Of a stretch of DNA of 26,157 nt, positions 1-8,532 are shown piece after piece. Source of the stretch: Theristus sp. LFF4_11 (lineage: Eukaryota; Nematoda; Chromadorea; Monhysterida; Xyalidae); assembly GCA_030248135.1 (NCBI GenBank), contig JASANC010003549.1, positions 1 to 26,157 of the forward strand, written 5' to 3'. The notes under the pieces are model-generated. The model was not told the origin of the DNA. It saw nothing but the letters and a program-made list of their open reading frames with translations, and searched no databases. Position 1 is the first letter of the stretch. Each line of letters starts with the position of its first letter. The position numbers and the translations under genes are program-made.

Positions 1-798
1 GTTTCATGGAATCTCTTGTTCATCCTTCCCAACCGCTGACTTTCCGATTTCCAATAACCATCGAATTTTAAAAAAGCAGTTACTGCCGGAACAAAACACA
101 TAAAACAAGGACACACCTGGTGACTAAACAAAACTTATGAGAAACTTCGACAGAAAAACGCAAAATACCAAATCCCAAATTAAATAATCAGTCGTTGATA
201 CCGTTGTATTGTGACGCGATAGTAACCCAAAACAACGCCCACATTGTTTTGTCAGCACTCTGATTGGACACCTCAGTGCGCTGCTGCGGCCAATCAGCGC
301 TCTCCATTCAATGATGCAGCCATTCAAGTGTACACGTTTTGCTGTCGTTGTTTGACTATCTGGAAACGATGCCAGTTTATCAGCGTTTTATCATAACGAA
401 AGCTTAGCAACAAAGCCATAGGTGCGATGACTGTGTGTTTGTGCGAGTTTCGTTGCACATTGCACACTGACGCCATTGTCAATGCATATTTGCAAACAAA
501 GTAATACAATGTTGCTTGCTTGAACTGTCTTTTCGTGTTGATGCTTGAAATGAAATATCGATGTGTGTCTTTTTTCACACTGAGTAGAATTATCCAACGA
601 AAAGTTCCAACAACTTGTTGAGTAGCCAATGGCAGTTCATTGTTAAAGTGGCTCAAACTTGCTAATTATTTTGTTCAATTGATCCGTTTTTTATCATACG
701 TGAGTGATTTTTCTCTGTCTGTTCGTATCATTTCAGAACAACTCCATTCGTTGCAGTCCGAACAAAAAATAATTGACGTATCGCAAAATACCGCCACA
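1..798. other. Left-edge region without a recognised gene
   Basis: I see no exon with convincing protein similarity or phase-compatible splice sites here. The sequence is AT-rich with scattered short open frames on both strands. The last part should include the 5' untranslated region and promoter of the Pmp3-like gene that starts at 799, but no TATA box or other defined motif stands out. Confidence 0.5.
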
Positions 799-1704
799 AT
801 GGCTTTAACCTGTTCAGACTGCCCGAAAATCCTCTGCTCCATACTTTTTCCCGTGAGTTTGTGCGTGTTTTTTACTGGGAAACGTGGGATTATTATTATC
901 GTGGAACTAGGGCATGAAAAAGTCTCAGTGGGTCAATGTTTTGTTCTTCAATATCCGTATCAATTCTTTTGTTTTGTGACACCACGCGTGCTGGCTGACA
1001 CTTTGATTGAGCGCCCGTCCCCCAGTTAACGAAAACCGAATTGGCGAAGCGAGTATTTTATCAAACTGCTGAACGCACGGTTAAGCCGGAAAAAAGTGTC
1101 TGAACAAGTGGGTCCGGTGACCTGTCCGCCTGGCTGTCCCGCGTTGTAGTTTCCGAGAAATTCCCGCGGAAAAACCCGGCACACTCGACGTTTTGAGCCA
1201 TAATCATTTTCGGGGCACGACAAACGAACGGTGATTTTTTGCGGCAATGTTTTTAACCAGGGCTAAGCCTGAAAAGCGCACAGAACGCCGTCGAGTAGTG
1301 CGCACATCGAGTTTTCTTTGTTACTATGCACCTCTCGGCGGGGCTCGATCCTCCAAACGCTCCGGTAGACAAGAGACTCAACGCGCTACCACCAGGCCAC
1401 GAGGGCGAACAGACATTGCGCGGGACGCCCAGGCGAACAGGGCACCGGGCAATTCTTTGGACACCCTTTTCCGGTGCAGTGCACACAAGCAGTGGTCAGC
1501 ATGGACAATGGCGATACAACGCATGGATTTGTTTTTAGTTCGTTCGTGAATTTGCACTGGTTGTTCATTCAAACTATTTCCAGCCGATCGGCGTTTGATG
1601 GAGAAAGGCTGCGTGACCATTTGCTGATCAACATTTTGTTGACCGTGTTCTGCTTGTGGCTGGGCGGCATGATACACGCGTTGTACATCATTTTTAAATA
1701 CTGA
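799..1704 (+). CDS. Pmp3/UPF0057 family membrane proteolipid, two exons, exon 2 frameshifted
   Basis: Exon 1 (799-852) encodes MALTCSDCPKILCSILFP, starts in a good context (CCACAATGG) and ends at the donor GTGAGT. Exon 2 starts after TTTCCAG at 1584 and runs to TGA at 1702-1704. Its C-terminal half, DHLLINILLTVFC followed by GGMIHALYIIFKY, is the hallmark of the Pmp3/UPF0057 family: tiny two-helix plasma-membrane proteolipids, linked in yeast to membrane potential and cation tolerance. The middle motif (PIGV, then MEKGC) is also present, but PIGV, MEKGC and DHLLIN lie in three successive frames. One missing T near 1594-1596 and one missing G near 1613 would restore a single frame of about 59 residues, close to the family's usual length. 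Either these are homopolymer errors in the assembly or the gene is a recent pseudogene. The intron (853-1583) carries a SINE. The family call is confident; functionality is not. Confidence 0.8.
1229..1407 (-). mobile_element. tRNA-derived SINE-like repeat, copy 1
   Basis: Read on the minus strand, the element opens with a tRNA-like head. TGGCCTGGTGGTAGCGCG resembles a pol III A box, and GGATCGAGCCC, about 45 bases on, resembles the B box GGTTCGANNCC. A tRNA-unrelated body follows, with the conserved blocks GAAAACTCGATG and GGCGTTCTGTGCGCTTTTC, ending at AAAAATCACCG. Two related copies lie at 3687-3866 and 12698-12866, all in the same orientation. This copy is in the Pmp3-like gene's intron. 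It is not a functional tRNA, since the anticodon arm and acceptor stem do not pair well. Confidence 0.7.
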
Positions 1705-3235
1705 TTTTTTTGTGTTTAAAACCGGATTGACAATGCACTACTTTCCAGTTTTCTGCATTTCTTTATAATTATCCTTTGTTTGTGATTATGATTTCATTTT
1801 TTTGTTTTAGTAAACAAGTGTTGGTGGAATCTTTTGTTTTGCAGATCACCTCAAATTTGGTTCATTTTTTGTGACGTTTTATCAAAGTTTGTTGCTGTAT
1901 TCTGTTTGATTTTTTCAAGTACATGTAAAATGTAAAACACGTTTTTTACGAATAGGCATGTGCAGTGTGCACGCACCAAGCCAACCCAAGAAAACAGCAA
2001 ATGTCCGATAATTATGTTATTTAGCACCGAATCACCCCAATTGCAGCCAAAAACACGCAGTTTTTTGGTTCAACATCAGAACACAAAACATACATTTGAC
2101 ATCAACCTACTTTTCTAGCTTCTCGGCAAAAAAAAAACATTTCCAAAACTTGGCCTACCATAATGATGCAGTTTTTGCTTCCGCCTTCATTGCGTTCGTC
2201 AGCGAGAGACACAAATATAATAATGAAATATGGAACTGATCGCATTATTTTTATGCAAATAATGCAGAATGTAGCATTATTTGGTGTCTTGGTACAGTTT
2301 GAGAACCACAATCTGCATATGAAAACACCATAACAGTTCCGAAAATGACTGTTATGCAGTGACACTCAGATCCAGATGAGACAAAAAACACAATTTTATC
2401 GTTCTTGCAACGATGGCAACGTACAGTTCTGTAGCACTGTTCTGGAACGTTTTGACTTCAGCTGCTGCTAGAATGAGAAAGTTGATTTCAACCATAGGAA
2501 CTATGACGACGAAGACTTTGACTAGATGCGCTAAACAATCAAAAGTTATGGATTTGATGTTCCAAAAGTCCACATAGCATTAATGAACAGCATTCAATGT
2601 TTATGGGCTAAACTTCCCATAATTTCAGATTGTACCAAACGCACACAATTATTGTATATATCGTTTCAAATATATAGCCGCTTTTATCCAGAAAATCTAG
2701 CCTTTTTCTATCATGGTGTTTTGACTTGAATTTATTGTGTCTTGTGTTTCCATGTACACTGAGTGACTTGTCACGTTATTTATAACTGAATTTTCGCTCG
2801 TTATTTGGACACTTTTAAAGTTTGCGCTGGAAAAAAACCGGAAGCGAAGGCCGCGCGCGTTTCGTTTCGTGTGTTTCTTCTGCTGGTTTTTCAGCGCTAA
2901 TTACGGAAAAGCCAACTCTGAAAAGCCACTGTTTCGGTTTCTCTCTCGCTCGTGTGAATCGTTGAGGACAGAGAGAGAAGAGACTCAAGTGTTATTGTCC
3001 CGGAAGCAACCACGATTTATTTTATTTATTGAGCAATGCGGCTCCAAAAATTTCCATTCGAGATTTCATTTCGAAACGTATTTCGTGTGGCAAAGTACAG
3101 TGCGCAAGGAGAGAAATTCGCTCCATTTCGCTGAATTGTGTTGGGTTTGAAAAGTTGATTCTGATGGCGAATTTTTGTTCAAATGGTGATAACAACTGCA
3201 ACATAACTCAATAACTGTATGCTATATTTTTCTCC
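1705..3235. other. AT-rich spacer, no gene recognised
   Basis: This includes the likely 3' untranslated region of the Pmp3-like gene. The open frames at 2102-2573 (minus) and 2869-3214 (plus) lack family similarity and plausible splice context. A weak inverted pair of CTCTCTC and GAGAGAG lies at about 2940-2985. I see no RNA gene here. Confidence 0.5.
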
Positions 3236-3300
3236 AAACCTGTCACTGTTTTCGCAAAATACAGAGTTCGCGAAAGAAGACAGAACGGCGTCGGAATTGC
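3236..3300 (+). mobile_element. Partial CCTGTCAC-type MITE end
   Basis: AAACCTGTCACTGTTTTCGC at 3236 matches the terminal repeat of the family whose full copies are at 4914-5093, 8732-8910 and 10086-10220. The opposite end is not recognisable, so this is a truncated or decayed copy. Confidence 0.45.
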
Positions 3301-3386
3301 AGGAACTGCATGCGTGGTTGTATTTTTTAGCTACAAATCGTTTTTTTTTCTTCACCAGACACGATACAACCGTTCCTTTTACTGTA

Positions 3387-3652
3387 TACCGTAAAGTCTT
3401 GCATATAAGGTCTCCTTATATAAATTTGAAAATCAAAAATTTCTGGAAAAAGTGGAAGTTCATGTGACAGCCTTATAAGTTGGAGGAGGTCTTATAAAGC
3501 GAACATTAGGAATTCCGGGCCTTATAAACGTGGTAGGATGTCGACCAAATCAAAATTTTGAATTTTTTGGTTTCCCGCCGTGTGACACTCCGCCCACTTT
3601 TGGGTGGGGGTCTTATAAGTGGGAGGAACCTTATATGCAAGACTTTACGGTA
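3387..3652. mobile_element. 266-bp MITE with perfect terminal inverted repeats and TA ends
   Basis: The left end 3387-3410 and right end 3629-3652 are exact reverse complements over 24 bases, beginning TACCGTAAAGTCTTGC. The outermost TA on each side could be a TA target duplication around 22-bp inverted repeats, as made by Tc1/mariner-type transposases. There is no coding capacity. Inside, the hexamer CTTATA recurs at least five times (about 3415, 3473, 3491, 3521 and 3612), the last close to the right repeat. Confidence 0.85.
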
Positions 3653-3686
3653 CTTTAAAGTTTTGTATACTCGAACAAACAAACAA

Positions 3687-3866
3687 CGGTGATTTTACGC
3701 GATGCTTTTGGCCAGTGCAAACCCAGAAAAGCGTACACGGAACGCCGTCAAGTAGGGAGTCCACAGTTTTCCCCGTCATTTAGTGCCTATACACACCCCT
3801 CGGCAGGGCTATATCCCCCGAACTCACAGACAACAGTCTAACGCGCTACCACCCAGGCCACGAGCG
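3687..3866 (-). mobile_element. tRNA-derived SINE-like repeat, copy 2
   Basis: Same family and orientation as the copy at 1229-1407. On the minus strand it reads TGGCCTGGGTGGTAGCGCG (A-box-like), then a degenerate B-box position, then the shared body with GACGGCGTTCCGTGTACGC and CTTTTCTGGG, ending ATTTTACGC then ATCACCG in reverse context. It lies just upstream of the globin gene's first recognised exon, so an open frame running through it from 3783 is unlikely to be the true N-terminus. Confidence 0.7.
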
Positions 3867-3995
3867 GTGAGAGATTTCAATAAAATTGCACTAAATAAAT
3901 ACATACCGCGCTCTGTGTCTGTATTCTCCGAAAGTGAACAACTGGACAGGTTTCAGCGAACAACCCGTAACGAAGGCATTAAAATTAATCTCACG

Positions 3996-6718
3996 ATGCT
4001 ACAAGTGATATTCCGCTTCAAACTGCAAGACGAGGAGCGAAAGAAGAAGGAGAAACAGCGAAAGGTCGCCAGTCGGGTGGAAGAGCCGCCGCGGATCGTC
4101 GACGCGCTGCTGCGATTCCACAACTCGAAGATCGCGACCGCCTCGACGAAATTCCCGCGCAACCACGACATCTGCAAGCTGGACGCGGCGTTGAAGGGAG
4201 TGGATCGGATGGCGCTCCGGCGCACGTGGCAGCTGTTGAAGGGCAAGTCCGCGAAAACATACATACATGTGTGCAGGCGAACTCTAATTTATAGACAATC
4301 AGCTGATTGGTTGGCGATGCATGTGATGCATGCTTTCATGTGCAGGCGGAGTCTGTGTACTGTACAGAAAGCAGGCATCACGTGCATCACCAAAGCCAAT
4401 CAGCATGGTCTAGAATTTAGAGTTCGACTGCAAGTTTTTGTTGCGACCAATCAGGGGTGAAAAGATCATTGATGAAAAAGGTGGCCTCATAACACACTTT
4501 TTTATTGTTTCACGCAGAATGTTTGTGGACATGCTGGTGTGCCCGTACTTAATGATGCAGATGCACATATGCACATACCCATGCGCTTATCGATTCACAG
4601 ATTCACTCCAATTTTCAGAAGCATGCAAACGAAATATTCAGACGAAAGATGGTTGTTTTTGTTTTCAACAAAAATTTTAAAAAGTGCATGTGAATCGATA
4701 ATAAGCGTGCATCTGCACGAACATGTGCTTCTACAATTGCATGATTCAGTTGCGTGTGCACAAAATTCCAGGTCGTGGCTGCGAGACGGCGCTGCGTTTC
4801 TGCAGACGAGTGTTCAATGAAATGGGTGATCGTGACCACCGTGTTCATGAGGTGTGTCTAAATATAGATTTCTCGCAGCAATGAGATGTCTCAAAGTAAA
4901 GTGTGTTTTTTACACGTGTCACTTTTTTCGCAGAATTCGCAAAGAATGTGAAACTGTGAATTTTGTTACAACAAAACTGGAATCAAACAGCCCATTTGTG
5001 AGGCTAACTACATAGATAGTGTCTTCTTACCATTCCAATCTCGTTCTTTCTTCTCTCGCGAGTTCCGTATTCCGCAAAAAAGCGGTGACAGGTTCAAACA
5101 AACACACTGTACAATTTGCAACTGAATCCACCAATGAAGACACATGCGCACACAGATGCTGCGCCATCCGATGTGCGGCATCGAGAGCGGCCTGAACGCG
5201 CACGCATTTTTTCTGATGCGTTTCATTGACGACGTCGTGATGGCACTGAACGGCATTTACATGCACACCTCGCCGATACCGAGCGCTCGCGAGATTTGTG
5301 AGTCTCACTAGAAATCCGCAGAATCATGCGTTTTTTTGATTTTTTATCGCAAATCGGTTCCAGCGCGGTGTCCCGCAAATATAAAACAGCCCAAAACGCT
5401 GAGTTTTGGTGTTTTCACTAACCGGCGAGTGAACTGTTGAGCGCTCGCGACATTTGGAAGCGATCAGAAACTGTTTCCACAACCAATCACCGGTGTGTGA
5501 GAACACCACACTCAGCTTTTTTAGCTGCTTTTATTTTCCAACACAGGACACAACGGCGGGGATACGAACATTTTTTATTAGCGTGTACGTGCCGGTTGCG
5601 GATTTACGTTTCTAATCACAAATCTAATCACACTCAACAATTCACAGCGAGCCGTCATTCATTCTTGCACGACGAAGGCCACTTTGATGAGGCAATCTGG
5701 GAGCTGCTAGGTGAAACGTTCCGAAGTCTGATTTGTTCTCAAAAACACGTCGACACTGAGGTACGGTAGTTTTTTTTGTTTTCGAGTGCTCCTGCGACTC
5801 AATTTGCGCCCAAGCGCAGTTGCATGCGTGACACGCGGAAATCAGAATTGGCGGAGTGACCCGAGTCCCTGATATACGTGATCTGGTAACTTGAGCAATT
5901 TTGAATTGCCGCAGCAAGCATGTGAAACTAATTTTCTTTCTATATACATCGAAAAGCGCATTATTGAGTCGCATGGAACCAAAAAGAATGACAGTATGTG
6001 GTACTTTCTGTGCCATTCTGCACCATCTTCACATTCATATCTCTGCGTCGCACATTTTGTTTCACAATCTTCGTTGTGTTTGTCCAGTTACATCCACATT
6101 CGCAAGGCGCCTGGCGTAAAATGATGAGCGTCATGATTGACGAGTGGAAGATTGGCGCCCGGGATGGCAGCGCCACGAATTCATCCTACACATCGAGTCA
6201 GCGGCCAAGTGTTAGTGTTGAATTGATCATATGCCATTTGCAATCTGATCTATATAGCGTGTCCAATTAAACCTGTCAGTTTTTTCGCTAATGGGTACAA
6301 AAGCGGGCGAATTTTTGAGCGAAAAAAGAATAAGAATTGGTGGCAGATCAATAAAAAACCGTTGGTGGATAAATGGTATGTCTTCCTGCCAACTTGATTC
6401 CATATTTAAAAATTTGCAACTTAACTGAACTTTTTTAGCGTTGGTCAAGTAAACAATGAACGCGTCAGACAATGACTGTCTCCATAAAAGCGGTCTTGAC
6501 AATTTATGCTGCAAATTGAGAATGTGAAAAAAACTGCGCAGGGTCGCGGATTCGCGCTGATTTACATGCCGCAGTTGCCGAAGAAACCGCCGAAAAACAA
6601 CGCGAAACATAAAAAGGCCAAAAAGCAGCAGCGTGCGAAAGGCCGACAACGACGCGGACGCAGTTGTCCGGCCGCTAGCGAGCTGAGTCAATCAACGAAT
6701 CACAGTTCAACCAACGGC

Positions 6719-6774
<56 letters not shown>

Positions 6775-7465
6775 CCGTAACAACAACAATTCCGCGTGGA
6801 CAAAAGTTCGCAAGCGCTTGTCGCAAAGCACAGCGGGCGAGAACAGATGGCGTTGGGAAACAGCCAATCAGCGTGCAGATACCGATTTGACGGACAACGA
6901 CGACCGGGATACTGACAACCTTGTGCAAAGCGATATTCAAACAACAAAACTGAACTGTGATTCCATTGTTGCTCATGAAGAGCTGCCGGTTACGTATTTG
7001 TGTTGAATGACAACGCTGATTATTAATTGGCCACATTAGAAATTCAAGCACTGATTTGCAGAAATTTTACAAAAAACGTAGTTTTGTTGGTTTATTTGAG
7101 ATTTGGTTTTTTTTCAGCGCACCAGTGACATTCCTCCAAAAACGGTGCCCGTCGTGTCCGGTACTGTGTCGACCAATTCCATTCATGGGGCAACATTGAC
7201 CAAGCTCAATGCAGACAAGAACATGCCGGACAGTAACTGCCCGGACAACGACAACTCGGTCCACGGCAACGCGGACAAAAACAACGTGGACAACGACAAC
7301 GCGAACGATGATGACACTTCGGAAGCGAATTCAGTGACGTTCGATTTGTATGACGAGCCGTCGGAGTGGTCCGCGGTTAATGTCGCCGCGAATCAGTCCG
7401 ATTATTCTTTGCCACGAAATGCGAAACACCGTGCCATTGCGAACAGTATTAGTTCGACGTTTTGA
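3996..7465 (+). CDS. Globin with long basic, poly-Asn C-terminal extension (7 exons)
   Basis: Exons: 3996-4242, 4772-4851, 5156-5297, 5648-5760, 6088-6210, 6542-6988, 7118-7465; all phases join, giving about 499 residues. The globin fold is seen as the A-helix motif ALRRTWQLL (Trp78), continuing RGCETALRFCRRVF over the first splice, then NAHAFFLMRFIDDVV with a candidate distal His at residue 125 (5201), the F-helix stretch SRHSFLHDEGHF with candidate proximal His160, and the H-helix motif GAWRKMMSVMIDEWKIG. This matches the diverse nematode-type globins, which bind haem for O2, redox or sensing roles. After residue 236 comes a Lys/Arg-rich segment, 19 consecutive Asn (AAC)n, then an Asp/Asn-rich tail. 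The 5' end is uncertain: the ATG at 3996 is in frame, but an upstream exon spliced at about 4030 is possible. Intron 1 is GC-AG. Introns hold MITEs. Confidence 0.8.
4273..4432. mobile_element. MITE family A, copy 1 (in globin intron 1)
   Basis: This is a long imperfect inverted repeat. The left arm has CGAACTCTAATTTATAGAC and ATCAGCTGATTGGTTGG. The right arm is its complement, ending GAATTTAGAGTTCGACTGCA. The loop carries TGTGCAGGCGGAG. It starts 30 bases after the intron's 5' splice site. Other copies: 12069-12242, 15476-15640, 16565-16727. Confidence 0.85.
4914..5093. mobile_element. MITE family B, copy 1 (in globin intron 2)
   Basis: The ends are CGTGTCACTTTTTTCGCAG and, inverted, CCGCAAAAAAGCGGTGACAGG. 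The internal segment CCCATTTGTG, followed later by ATTCCAATCTCGTTCTTTC, is shared with the copy at 10086-10220. Length is about 180 bp with no coding capacity. Confidence 0.75.
5783..5984. mobile_element. MITE family C, copy 1 (in globin intron 4)
   Basis: The left end CTCCTGCGACTCAATTTGCGC and right end GCATTATTGAGTCGCATGG then AACCAAAA form terminal inverted repeats of the type TTTTGGTTCTGCGACTCAATGCG. The internal blocks CCGAGTCCC, CAATTTTGAATTGCC and GTGAAACTAATTT are shared with 10908-11102 and partly with 17433-17618. Confidence 0.7.
6269..6400 (+). mobile_element. Partial MITE family B (in globin intron 5)
   Basis: AACCTGTCAGTTTTTTCGC at 6269 matches the family B end. The internal CGTTGGTGGATAAATGG and CTTCCTGCCAACTTGATTCC match the interior of the copy at 10086-10220. 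The second terminal repeat is not found, so the right boundary is approximate. Confidence 0.5.
6719..6790 (+). repeat. (AAC)n trinucleotide repeat in globin exon 6
   Basis: Nineteen uninterrupted AAC codons run from 6719 to 6775. A CGT and four more Asn codons follow. In frame it makes a poly-Asn tract at about residues 295-313 of the predicted globin. It is pure enough to be length-polymorphic. Confidence 0.95.
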
Positions 7466-8532
7466 ATGATTTCTTGACTGATTGTTTCATTCCTAATCAC
7501 CGTGACAAAATTAGATTGCGCGAGGTCATGTTTTACAATAATTTGCGACCCCGAAAAAGTTCCAAATGCTTTTACTTTTCTCAGAGCATTTGCTTTGCTT
7601 GCGGCGTTCAGTTCAGCCATTTTTACATCAGCTATTTTTCTAGCATTTATCCTTCTCATTCACTGTACTAAATTTGGCGTTTTGATAGGTATTACAAAAC
7701 GCCAGTGTTGGCGTTTCAGCTGGCGCTTTGTACACCGATCAAAACAGCAGATTTTTTTGACAGCGTTTCCGTTCTCCATGTGAAATGTGAACTGATACCG
7801 AACTTTACTTCCGTAATCAGTGTGTGTGTGTGTTGTGTTTTGTATTAAAGCAATGGACGATCATCAATTGAACAAGATCATGACGAACTTTGGTTTTGGA
7901 TTACCAGAATTGGGGGGGGTCGCGCACATCACAACGGCGCTAGTATTTGAATAAATAACACAGCGAAAGTGCTGCATGTGGTGTTCGAACCCTGGACGAC
8001 ATATTGTTTGGATTTTTTTGAAAGACCACCGTCAATTTGAATTGGTGTTTTATTAATTTTTTATAGCAGCAAGACAATTCAATCGCCACCTGCTGTGTGA
8101 GCGCGAACAGAATTGGAGCAAAAAACACTAATGATCGTCTTTGTGGGTGTTTCGAATCATGTTCTTCTGAACAGTTACTGCCAAATGTGTTGTCAAGTGG
8201 CACGGGAAGTATAGGAACATATTTTTTTCCAACGATGGTCCCGTACAAATGTCGCATCACAGAAAAAAATTCACTTGCGAACGTGAGCTTTATTTTATTT
8301 TGTATTTTTGCTCACCTGCAGGGTGTACAAAATGTTTTGATTGTGGAATCGATGCAGTGGATCACTGCTGTTTTCTTTGAATCACCCGGCTTGTTGCTGC
8401 TAGTTATAGGCTTGTGCTAATGCATACAAGTCATCTTTCAGAAAAAAGTTTGACCACACGCGCCTGCTGCACAAAATTGGTGCGATTTTTATCGTCGAAT
8501 TGAGATCTGTCAAAATAAGAACTCAAAGAAAG
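7466..8532. other. Spacer between globin and cysteine-rich genes; poly(A) candidates
   Basis: This should hold the globin 3' untranslated region and the promoter of the next gene. Candidate poly(A) signals are ATTAAA at 7843-7848 and AATAAA at 7950-7955. A 33-codon frame, 7853-7954, starts MDDHQLNKIMTNFGFGLPEL and runs across a stretch of eight G. Its composition looks protein-like, but I recognise no family and see no splice partner. The open frame at 8097-8420 has no support beyond its length. Confidence 0.45.

Noticed and set aside
1317..1400. A genuine tRNA gene on the minus strand
   Set aside because: A- and B-box-like blocks are present, but the acceptor and anticodon stems do not pair and the sequence is repeated with a non-tRNA body, so a SINE is the better reading.
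3783..3995. Upstream ATG extension of globin exon 1
   Set aside because: This part of the frame runs through the SINE copy at 3687-3866 and has no globin-like sequence.
7402..7783. Overlapping open frames with a hydrophobic plus-strand stretch (FLRAFALLAAFSSAIFTSAI)
   Set aside because: No signal of a family and no splice context; it lies in the likely globin 3' untranslated region and the frame starts out of context.
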